In this document: positions 26,180-33,180 of the stretch, in pieces
How positions within the stretch are numbered: the stretch's first letter is position 1
Layout: each line of letters begins with the position of its first letter
DNA from: Clostridiales bacterium
GTDB lineage: Bacteria; Bacillota; Clostridia; Peptostreptococcales; T1SED10-28
Assembly: GCA_007118655.1 (NCBI GenBank)
Contig: SKRE01000129.1
Location: forward strand, 1-33,180
DNA: 33,180 nucleotides
Reading direction: 5' to 3'
The notes under the pieces: generated by a model
What the model saw: the letters and a program-made list of their open reading frames with translations, nothing else
Database searches by the model: none
What the model was told of the DNA's origin: nothing
Made by a program: the position numbers and the translations under genes

Positions 26180-27508
26180 ATGACGCACCATGATTTGTTT
26201 CAACAATATAAAGAAGATGTTTTACGGCAGCCGGAAAGGTATATCAGTGAATACCACAAGGTGAAACAACGGGTAAACTACTCTCCGGCGATTTATAAAG
26301 GACAGCCGGTGAAATTCTTATACCAACCCTTTTTTTTCACGGATCAGGATATTAAGCGTTTCAGAGAGTTGGTAAAAACCCTGGGAACCATTCTGGAGAA
26401 GGTAATACAACAGTATTTATCGGAGCCGGAATTCAGAAAACATTTCGGGTTTTCCCCCTTTCTTCAGGAGCTGATTCTGAGGGACCCCGGGTATCGGCAT
26501 CCCTTTCCTATGGCTCGGTTTGATGTGTTTTATCATAAAGACGGTTCTTTTCAATTTTGTGAACTCAACGCCGACGGATCCTCAGGAATGGTGGAATCCA
26601 GAGAGCTGGACCAAATCATTTATAACTCCCTGGCCTTGGACCGCTATAAAAAAGAGTATGATTTTCATACCTTTGAATTATTTGACTCATGGATCGATGC
26701 ATTGATCCTTAATTACCGCCAATTCAGCAATACAAAAAAATCCCCTCAAGTGGCCATTGTGGATTTTATGGAAGATAAACCCCCCAGTGAGTTTATTGAA
26801 TTTCAAAAGGCCTTCGAAAAAAGAGGGTACTCCACAATCATTGCGGACCCCAGAGACCTAGAGCTTAAGGGTGAGCACCTGTACTACAAGGATTTTCGGA
26901 TCGATTGTATTTACCGCAGAGCGGTAACCTGGGAAGTGGAAGAGCATCGGGAAGAAGTACAGGATTTTGTTACGGCATATCTTCAAGGAAAGGTTTGTGT
27001 TGTGGGATCTTTCCGTTCTCAAATCATTCATAATAAAATTATTTTTTCCGTCCTTCATGATGAAGAAGCCACAGACTTTCTAACGGAAAAAGAGCGACAG
27101 TTTATTAATAATCATATTCCCTATACCGTGCCCTTTGATGCAAAGGAACCCCGGCTGTTGGAAATGATTCTGGAAAATAAGGACCGGTATGTTCTAAAAC
27201 CCTCGGATAAATATGCCTGTCTCGGAGTTTCTGTAGGAAAAGATTATTTAAGTGAGCAGTGGCGACGTTTTGCGGAGGAAGAACTGGATGAAGCGTATCT
27301 GATTCAAGAGTACTGCAATGTTCCATCCATGGAGATGGGGATTTTTTCAAGGGATAAGGTGGAGTTTCAGCAGTGCAACTACATTACGGGACTGTACGTT
27401 TATAACGGAGACTTTCAAGGGATTTATCATCGGGCAGGAAGAGAAAATATTATTGGAAGCCTGGTAGAAGGATTTTCTCTGCCGAATTATCTGGTGCGGA
27501 AAAAGTAA
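26180..27508 (+). CDS. Glutathionylspermidine synthase-like (GSP_synth) ATP-grasp family protein (ORF track starts at 26120; ATG 26180 preferred)
   Basis: 'RFDVFYHKDGSFQFCELNADGSSGMVESRELDQI', 'DRYVLKPSDKYACLGVSVGKDY', 'AYLIQEYCNVPSMEM' pattern. RBS AAGGAGG 7 nt before 26180. Confidence 0.75.
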   Translation: MTHHDLFQQYKEDVLRQPERYISEYHKVKQRVNYSPAIYKGQPVKFLYQPFFFTDQDIKRFRELVKTLGTILEKVIQQYLSEPEFRKHFGFSPFLQELILRDPGYRHPFPMARFDVFYHKDGSFQFCELNADGSSGMVESRELDQIIYNSLALDRYKKEYDFHTFELFDSWIDALILNYRQFSNTKKSPQVAIVDFMEDKPPSEFIEFQKAFEKRGYSTIIADPRDLELKGEHLYYKDFRIDCIYRRAVTWEVEEHREEVQDFVTAYLQGKVCVVGSFRSQIIHNKIIFSVLHDEEATDFLTEKERQFINNHIPYTVPFDAKEPRLLEMILENKDRYVLKPSDKYACLGVSVGKDYLSEQWRRFAEEELDEAYLIQEYCNVPSMEMGIFSRDKVEFQQCNYITGLYVYNGDFQGIYHRAGRENIIGSLVEGFSLPNYLVRKK

Positions 27509-27598
27509 GAAAGATCTAAGAAGACCCCCTTAAAGGACTGGAAGCATGGAGCTAGGTGGGTTATAATAAGAAGCAGCAGATGCTGGGGGAGGGATTCA

Positions 27599-28831
27599 AT
27601 GAAAATCAAACTGGATCGAAGGCTGTTAAAGTATGCTTTTCATGCTTTTTTGGTTATAAGCATGGCAATCGTGGTTTATCAGGTGTTGGAAAATATGGGG
27701 TATTTCACCGAGCAATTAATGGTTCTTTGGAAGTGGATTCGAAGAATCCTGAGCCCTTTTATTATTGGAATTTTTGCAGCCTATATACTTAATCCCGGGG
27801 TGCGAAGATTTGAGGAAAGCGTATATGGGCGGATCAAACTACTTAGGAACAATATCCGGATTAAGAGGATGTTAAGCATCAGCAGCATGTTTTTGATTGT
27901 AATACTTTTCTTTGTCATGATCTTTGTGGTGGTCACCCCTCGGGTAATCGCCAGTATATCCGATATTGTGCGGAATTTTCCGGAATACATGGATAATACC
28001 ATCGTCTTTGTGGAAAATTTAGAGGTCAGCCTCAGGGCACAAAATTTGGATGCTTTTTTTCAGGAATTTCAGATCATTGAGGAAATAGAAGCCTGGCTTG
28101 AAAACGGGTTCCAGTACATTAGGGAGTCCCTGGATGAAATTATCGATATGATTTTTTTCCAAATCACAAATATTACTTCGGGAATCTTAAACTTTCTGAT
28201 CGGTATGATCATGGCATTTTACCTGCTTTACGACAAAAATCTGATTAAGAAGAATATCAACAAAGTTCTGTATACGATTTTTTCGAAGGAAATGGTTTAT
28301 AAAATCAATGATTTCGGCCGCGACGCCGACGATCTTTTCGGACGCTATATTGTGGGCCGGTCCATCGACTCCTTTATCATCGGGGTGATTGCCTTTATCG
28401 GTCTGAGTATTTTAGGGATTCCCTATCGAATGCTCTTTAGCATCATCATCGGGGTAACCAATATGATCCCCTATTTCGGACCCTATTTAGGGGGCATCCC
28501 CGTGATTATTGTGACCATGTTTTCTTCCTTTCAGGAAGCCTTGTGGGTAGCACTGTTTATCTTAGCCTTGCAGCAGTTTGACGGCTTAGTCCTGGGACCG
28601 AAGATATTAGGAGACAGTGTGGGCATTCGGCCGATCTGGATCATTCTCTCCATCTATGTGGGGGGAAGGATTTTCGGGATACTTGGAATGTTCCTGGGGG
28701 TACCGGTATTTGCGGTAATCGTCATGTTTTTAGAAAGACTGATCGCAAGAAGATTGGGAAAAAGAGGAATCAGCCCGGCGGAAGCGGAAAGCGCCCCCCA
28801 TCGAGGGGAAAATGTCCTTAAGGACGGGTAG
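27599..28831 (+). CDS. AI-2E family (UPF0118/PF01594) transporter
   Basis: 'VLWKWIRRILSPFIIGIFAAYILNPGVRRFE', 'GRSIDSFIIGVIAFIGLSILGIPYRMLFSIIIGVTNMIPYFGPYLGGIPVIIVTMF', 'GPKILGDSVGIRPIWIILSIYVGGRIFGILGMFLGVPVFAV'. Confidence 0.93.
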   Translation: MKIKLDRRLLKYAFHAFLVISMAIVVYQVLENMGYFTEQLMVLWKWIRRILSPFIIGIFAAYILNPGVRRFEESVYGRIKLLRNNIRIKRMLSISSMFLIVILFFVMIFVVVTPRVIASISDIVRNFPEYMDNTIVFVENLEVSLRAQNLDAFFQEFQIIEEIEAWLENGFQYIRESLDEIIDMIFFQITNITSGILNFLIGMIMAFYLLYDKNLIKKNINKVLYTIFSKEMVYKINDFGRDADDLFGRYIVGRSIDSFIIGVIAFIGLSILGIPYRMLFSIIIGVTNMIPYFGPYLGGIPVIIVTMFSSFQEALWVALFILALQQFDGLVLGPKILGDSVGIRPIWIILSIYVGGRIFGILGMFLGVPVFAVIVMFLERLIARRLGKRGISPAEAESAPHRGENVLKDG

Positions 28832-28893
28832 AAGCACCAGAGGAATAAAAACGAAAAATTAATTAAAAAATAAAATATAAGCAAATTGTAAAG

Positions 28894-28972
28894 AAAAAGA
28901 CTTTTTTTGAGGCAGTTCCCAAGGTATTGTTTAAAACAATGGGAGGGAGAACCTTTAGAAAGAGTCTTTTTT
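28894..28972 (+). other. Extended stem-loop of about 79 nt (large terminator or small structured RNA)
   Basis: Outer 19-bp helix AAAAAGACTTTTTTTGAGG / CTTTAGAAAGAGTCTTTTT (4 G-U), middle GTTC-CC/GG-(A)-GAAC helix, apical ATTGTT-TAA-AACAAT helix. Confidence 0.6.
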
Positions 28973-29020
28973 GTTGTGAAAGCAAAAGAAGAAATAAAAC
29001 TTTGTGAAAAAAAATACTAC

Positions 29021-29049
29021 TTGCAAACCGTTATCACTTAAGCTATAAT
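29021..29049 (+). promoter_or_regulatory. Putative sigma-A promoter for the iron ABC transporter operon
   Basis: TTGCAA (29021-29026), 17-bp spacer, TATAAT (29044-29049). Confidence 0.7.
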
Positions 29050-29129
29050 ATCAAGTACAGTGATTTGGAAGGCCTTACATAAAGGGCGGCTGTCATTGAA
29101 ATAATAACATTGAATGAAGGAGTGGGAGA

Positions 29130-30176
29130 ATGAACTTACTTAATCACAAGAAAAAAATGATCCTTATCGGATTATTAATTGCAATCATTGCTTTGGCGGG
29201 ATGCAACGAGGCCTCAGGGGATGAAGGCGCCGGAGAAATCGTTGTATATTCCGCAAGGAACGAAAACTTTGTGGACGCCCTGCTGGAGAAATTCCAGGAG
29301 GATACGGGAATCGAAGTGCAAGCCCTCCATGGGGGAGAGACCATTGTTAACCGGGTAAAGGAAGAATCGGGCAATGTGCAGGGGGATATTTTCATCTCCA
29401 ATGATGTGGGTGCCTTAGAGCACTTACGAATCGAAGGACTTCTGGAGCCCATTGAACGGGAAGATTTTCCCGGTATTGAAGAACAGTACCGCGGGGAAGA
29501 CAACTCCTGGGTCGCCCTTTCTGCAAGAACCCGGGTACTGATGTACAACAAAGATTTAATAACGGAAGAGGAAATGCCTAAAAATATTTGGGATCTGACG
29601 GATCCTCAGTATGAAGGGGAGTTTGCCATAACCCGGGGAGGAAACGGGGGAATGATCGGCCATGTATCCGCTCTTCGAAATGAATGGGGAGACGAACGGA
29701 CCATGGAATGGATTGAAGGGATAAAGGATAATGCCGGCGCCATCCTGCAAGGTCATGGGGATATTCGACGGGCCGTAGGTGCGGGAGAGTTTAAGTTCGG
29801 ATTGGTAAACAACTATTATTTCCACCAGCAGTTAGAAGAACCTTCCAATAATAATGTGGGAGTAATTTATCCGGACCAGGATGAAGGAGAAATGGGGGCC
29901 GTGGTCAACGCCGCCGGTTTTGGACGAATTAAGGACGGGCCCAATGATGAGAGTGTACAGGCTTTTGTGGACTGGATTTTAGAGCCGGAGAATCAGCAAA
30001 TGTTTTCCAATGAATCCCTAGAGGTTCCGATTAACCCTGATATTGATGTTATTGAAGGGGCAAGAGCAATAACCGAATACAAGGTTCAAGGAATGTCCCT
30101 TCGGGAGCTTGGCGATGTTTGGGAAGATACCCGGAGACTGATTGAAGAGTCGGGACTGGATTTAGAAATTCGATAA
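29130..30176 (+). CDS. Fe(III)-type ABC transporter substrate-binding lipoprotein (FbpA/FutA-like)
   Basis: Lipobox 'IIALAGCNE', 'IVVYSARNENFVDALLEKFQEDTGIEV', 'VQGDIFISNDVGALEHLRIEGLLEPI', twin-Tyr 'LVNNYYFHQQL'. First gene of an SBP-permease-ATPase operon. Confidence 0.88.
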   Translation: MNLLNHKKKMILIGLLIAIIALAGCNEASGDEGAGEIVVYSARNENFVDALLEKFQEDTGIEVQALHGGETIVNRVKEESGNVQGDIFISNDVGALEHLRIEGLLEPIEREDFPGIEEQYRGEDNSWVALSARTRVLMYNKDLITEEEMPKNIWDLTDPQYEGEFAITRGGNGGMIGHVSALRNEWGDERTMEWIEGIKDNAGAILQGHGDIRRAVGAGEFKFGLVNNYYFHQQLEEPSNNNVGVIYPDQDEGEMGAVVNAAGFGRIKDGPNDESVQAFVDWILEPENQQMFSNESLEVPINPDIDVIEGARAITEYKVQGMSLRELGDVWEDTRRLIEESGLDLEIR

Positions 30177-30206
30177 CAAAAAATAAAGAGACAGAAGAAT
30201 CGGGAG

Positions 30207-30238
30207 AAGCCTCAAAGCATGACTTTGTTAGGCTTTTT
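30207..30238 (+). terminator. Intercistronic hairpin/attenuator between SBP and permease genes
   Basis: AAGCCT-CAAAG-CATGA-CTTTG-TT-AGGCTT-TTT. Confidence 0.7.
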
Positions 30239-30257
30239 CCCCGTTAGGAGAGTACCT

Positions 30258-31811
30258 ATGATACAAAGAAAATTCGGTTCATTAATGGGACGGGTGCCCC
30301 CGAATCCCTATTTAGCCATAATCAGTATATTTGTGGCATTGTTTATGAGCATTCCCATAATTTACGTGGGAATCCGGGGACTCTTCGCCGGAAGTGAGCG
30401 ATGGCTTCGGCTGCTGGACGGTCGAATTCCGCAGCTGTTGCTTAACACCTTGGGACTTACCGCCGTGGTGGTGTTTTTTTCAACGGTGATCGGCGTCAGT
30501 CTGGCAATTGCAGTGACTCGATGCAATATACCGGGAAGAAAACTTTTTTCCTGGCTGCTGGTGCTGCCCTTAATTATCCCCCCTTATGTGGGCGCGGTCA
30601 CCTATGTGATGATTTTCGGGCCCATGGGACCCTTAGGGAGTTGGTTTCAAATTTACTCATTTTCCGGAGTGGCCTTTGTATTGACGATTTTTACGTATCC
30701 CTACGTATTTTTAGTGGTGCGTTCCGCCTTAAAACGGATGAACCGCAATTTGGAAGAAGCGGGCAGGTCTCTTGGACTGGATAATTTAGGGGTGTTTCTT
30801 AAGGTGAATCTACCCCTCCTTCGTCCTTCCATCGGGGCCGGGGCCATTTTAGTGGCCTTATATGTGCTGTCAGATTTTGGAGCCATTTCCATGCTTCGTT
30901 ATAATACCTTTACTTCCGCAATTTACTATCAAATGGGAGGCTACGATAATGTATCCGCCACGATTTTAAGTCTGGTTTTGATCCTGTTAACCGTAGGGGT
31001 GTTATGGTTGGAGGCCAGGGTAGGGCGAAAAAAAGCCTATTTTCAGGCGGACAGCTCCTACCGGAACCTGGAAATTTTAGATATTGGAAAATGGCGCTAC
31101 CCTATTTTGGGGCTGATTATTCTCACCGTCACCGTTACCATTGTGATCCCCATTGGGGTACTCCTTTACTGGGCGGGCATCGGTTTGAATCGAGGGGCCC
31201 TGGACGGAAGATTTTGGGGCTACTTACTGAACAGCCTTCAAGTGTCCCTGCTGGCGGGGGGGCTTTCCATGGTCTTTGCCTTTCCCATTGTGTACTTAAA
31301 GTCCCGGTACCCGTCGAAGTTCACCTCGGTTTTACAACGGCTGAGCTACTCCGGTTATGCCCTGCCCGGGGTCATTGTAGCCCTTGGAATCATCTTTTTG
31401 TTTAATCAGTACATCCCCGTGCTGTACGGAAGCTCCTTTGTGATCGTCATTGCTTACCTGATTCGCTTTTTACCCCAGTCCATGCAGTCCAGCAGCGCTT
31501 CCCTGGAAATGATTCCGCCGAAAATCGATGAAGCGGCGAGAAATCTGGGAGAGCCTTTTTGGAAAGTGATTTTTAAGGTGATTCTTCCCTTAATGCTTCC
31601 GGGACTGTTTGCGGGAGGGGCTTTGGTTTTTGTCAGTTCCATGAAGGAACTGCCCGCAACCCTGCTGCTGCGTCCTCCAAACTTTGATACCCTGGCGGTA
31701 CGGGTTTGGGTAGAGGCCAGTGAGGCCGTGTATCATATGGCGGCCCCGGCAGCGCTGATCATCATTATTGTATCGATTGTTCCGATTAAGTTTTTACTGG
31801 ATAAATATTAA
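30258..31811 (+). CDS. Iron ABC transporter permease, two BPD_transp_1 domains (FbpB-like) (ORF track starts at 30219; ATG 30258 preferred)
   Basis: Two EAA-like loops 'NLEEAGRSLGLDNLGVFLKVNLPLLRPSIGAG' and 'IDEAARNLGEPFWKVIFKVILPLMLPGLFAG'. RBS TAGGAGA before 30258. Confidence 0.9.
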   Translation: MIQRKFGSLMGRVPPNPYLAIISIFVALFMSIPIIYVGIRGLFAGSERWLRLLDGRIPQLLLNTLGLTAVVVFFSTVIGVSLAIAVTRCNIPGRKLFSWLLVLPLIIPPYVGAVTYVMIFGPMGPLGSWFQIYSFSGVAFVLTIFTYPYVFLVVRSALKRMNRNLEEAGRSLGLDNLGVFLKVNLPLLRPSIGAGAILVALYVLSDFGAISMLRYNTFTSAIYYQMGGYDNVSATILSLVLILLTVGVLWLEARVGRKKAYFQADSSYRNLEILDIGKWRYPILGLIILTVTVTIVIPIGVLLYWAGIGLNRGALDGRFWGYLLNSLQVSLLAGGLSMVFAFPIVYLKSRYPSKFTSVLQRLSYSGYALPGVIVALGIIFLFNQYIPVLYGSSFVIVIAYLIRFLPQSMQSSSASLEMIPPKIDEAARNLGEPFWKVIFKVILPLMLPGLFAGGALVFVSSMKELPATLLLRPPNFDTLAVRVWVEASEAVYHMAAPAALIIIIVSIVPIKFLLDKY

Positions 31812-31827
31812 GGGAGGGGTGGAATAA

Positions 31828-32883
31828 ATGGAAACGGCCATTGAATTAAAAGGAATTACGAAGACCTATAAAGGAGAAAAACAGGCGGCGGTTTGTAATG
31901 TCAGCTTGAAAGTTAAACGAGGAAGCATTATCACTCTGTTGGGACCCAGCGGCTGTGGAAAGACCACTACCCTTCGCTTGATTGCCGGTTTTGAACGGCC
32001 GGAATCCGGTGAAATTTATGTGGGAGGCCAACTTATGGCGGGGGAGAAAACCTGGGTTTCCGCAGAAAAAAGAAAAATCGGCATGGTTTTTCAGGATTAT
32101 GCCCTGTTTCCCCATTTGAATGTGGAAGAAAACATCGGCTTCGGCTATCGGGGGAAGGATAAAAAAGAGCGGGTCCAGGAGGTGCTGGAACTGGTGAATC
32201 TCCATGGATTTGAACGAAAAGGGGTGCATCACTTATCCGGAGGGCAGCAGCAGCGGGTGGCCCTGGCTCGAGCCTTGGCAAAACGGCCTGAGGTGATTTT
32301 GCTTGATGAACCCTTCAGCAATTTGGATACGAATCTTAAGCAAACCATGCGAAACGAAGTAAAAAGAATTTTAAAGAAAGCCAATGCCACGGGCATTTTG
32401 GTCAGTCACGATCAAAAAGACGCTTTGGCCATATCCGATGAAATTGTGGTGATGAAAGACGGCATCATTCAGCAAAAGGGAAGTCCGAAAAAGATCTATC
32501 AATTTCCCAACAATGCTTTTGTTGCCGGATTTGTGGGGGAATCCAATATGATGCGGGGGATTGTGCTGCCGGGAAAACGTTGGATTGCAACGGATATCGG
32601 AAAAATTCCCTGCAATCAGTACCATATTATTTCCGAGGGGGAAGAGGTTTTAATATCCCTGCGGCCCAGCGGCTTTGAAATCACCGAGGAGGGAGAAATT
32701 GAAGGGATGGTGGAGTCTTTCAGTTATGTAGGGGAGTATTTGGAAGCGAGAGTAGGGGTGTCAAGTGAGAAAAAAGAAAAGATCTCCCTGCTGGTTTATG
32801 TGCATCCCAATGAAAATCTAAAGCAGGGAGATCTCCTAAAACTTCGGGTTTCAGCTAATTTTGTTTCCGTGGTTAAGAATTGA
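31828..32883 (+). CDS. ABC transporter ATP-binding protein (Fe3+/spermidine/putrescine-type, FbpC-like)
   Basis: Walker A 'GPSGCGKTT', signature 'HHLSGGQQQRVALARALAKRPEVILLDEPFSNLD', 'VSHDQKDAL', C-terminal TOBE-like region. Confidence 0.96.
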   Translation: METAIELKGITKTYKGEKQAAVCNVSLKVKRGSIITLLGPSGCGKTTTLRLIAGFERPESGEIYVGGQLMAGEKTWVSAEKRKIGMVFQDYALFPHLNVEENIGFGYRGKDKKERVQEVLELVNLHGFERKGVHHLSGGQQQRVALARALAKRPEVILLDEPFSNLDTNLKQTMRNEVKRILKKANATGILVSHDQKDALAISDEIVVMKDGIIQQKGSPKKIYQFPNNAFVAGFVGESNMMRGIVLPGKRWIATDIGKIPCNQYHIISEGEEVLISLRPSGFEITEEGEIEGMVESFSYVGEYLEARVGVSSEKKEKISLLVYVHPNENLKQGDLLKLRVSANFVSVVKN

Positions 32884-32908
32884 CTAAAATGGTGGCATCG
32901 GGAATCCG

Positions 32909-33180
32909 CTAAAAGGTAAAGGAATCTCCGGGATCCAGGATTTTCCCCAGGGCTTTTTCCACCCCCGCCACAAAAGCTTTCGGCGAGGCTTCAATAATGG
33001 GGAAGGTATTGTAATGCATGGGGATTGCAATTTTCGGTTCGATGAAATCCACCGCCCGGAGGGCATCTTCCACGTCCATGGTGAAATTTCCCCCGATGGG
33101 CAGTAAAGCCACATCCACTTCCTCAATCTGCAGCAGTTTCATATCATAGGTAAGTCCCGTATCCCCGGCATGATAGAGTT
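32909..33180 (-). CDS. UPF0173 metal-dependent hydrolase (metallo-beta-lactamase fold), C-terminal part; 5' end outside the window
   Basis: Frame continues past the ORF-track ATG to the window edge as '[60 protein letters not shown]'. Confidence 0.88.
   Translation of the reverse strand, partial: LYHAGDTGLTYDMKLLQIEEVDVALLPIGGNFTMDVEDALRAVDFIEPKIAIPMHYNTFPIIEASPKAFVAGVEKALGKILDPGDSFTF

Noticed and set aside
29021-29060. Possible Fur box at the iron transporter promoter
   Set aside because: Only a half-site-like GTTATCA is visible; not a convincing 7-1-7 or 19-bp Fur palindrome by eye.
29094-29114. Direct repeat CATTGAA-ATAATAA-CATTGAA before the iron SBP
   Set aside because: Short 7-bp repeat in AT-rich leader; not distinguishable from chance without comparison.
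29144-29551. Minus-strand ORF of 135 aa opposite the iron SBP
   Set aside because: Antisense to a confident lipoprotein gene; Ser/Pro/Arg-rich artefact of codon bias.
31004-31405. Plus-strand ORF of 133 aa inside the iron permease gene
   Set aside because: Out-of-frame shadow of a clear permease ORF; composition not protein-like for any family I recognise.
1-33180. CRISPR arrays, tRNA/rRNA genes, prophage, IS elements
   Set aside because: Looked for regularly spaced repeats, GGTTCRANNCC T-arm motifs, transposase or integrase motifs and terminal inverted repeats; none found by eye.

Overview
The window is a gene-dense, low-to-mid GC chromosomal segment from what looks like an anaerobic Firmicute (Clostridia-like). 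That guess rests on AAGGAGG ribosome-binding sites, TTG/GTG starts, PFOR, superoxide reductase and ThiT. There are about 23 intact protein genes plus one gene truncated at the right edge. I found no rRNA, tRNA, CRISPR array, prophage or transposon. In order, the modules are: L-cysteine desulfidase with a sigma54-type activator; an ArsR repressor, CinA and a BaiN/HI0933-type flavoprotein; an orphan SpoOB-type histidine kinase; pyruvate:ferredoxin oxidoreductase; a GlnK/GlnL-like two-component system next to a TRAP-TAXI transporter (SBP, DUF1850, fused permease) and a DUF4392/D-glutamate cyclase-like protein; patatin and cardiolipin synthase; superoxide reductase; a TPP riboswitch with ThiT; a MATE transporter; a glutamate-cysteine-ligase-like protein paired with a glutathionylspermidine-synthase-like ATP-grasp protein; an AI-2E family permease; an iron(III)-type ABC transporter; and a UPF0173 hydrolase fragment. 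The strongest candidates for undescribed biology are (i) the GCS2-like/GSP-synthase-like pair, a possible noncanonical gamma-glutamyl peptide or low-molecular-weight thiol pathway, and (ii) the TAXI/DUF1850/GlnL-like/D-glutamate-cyclase cluster, a possible regulated glutamate or 5-oxoproline uptake system. Several non-coding structures also merit checking. All functional calls are by eye from motifs; no searches were run.
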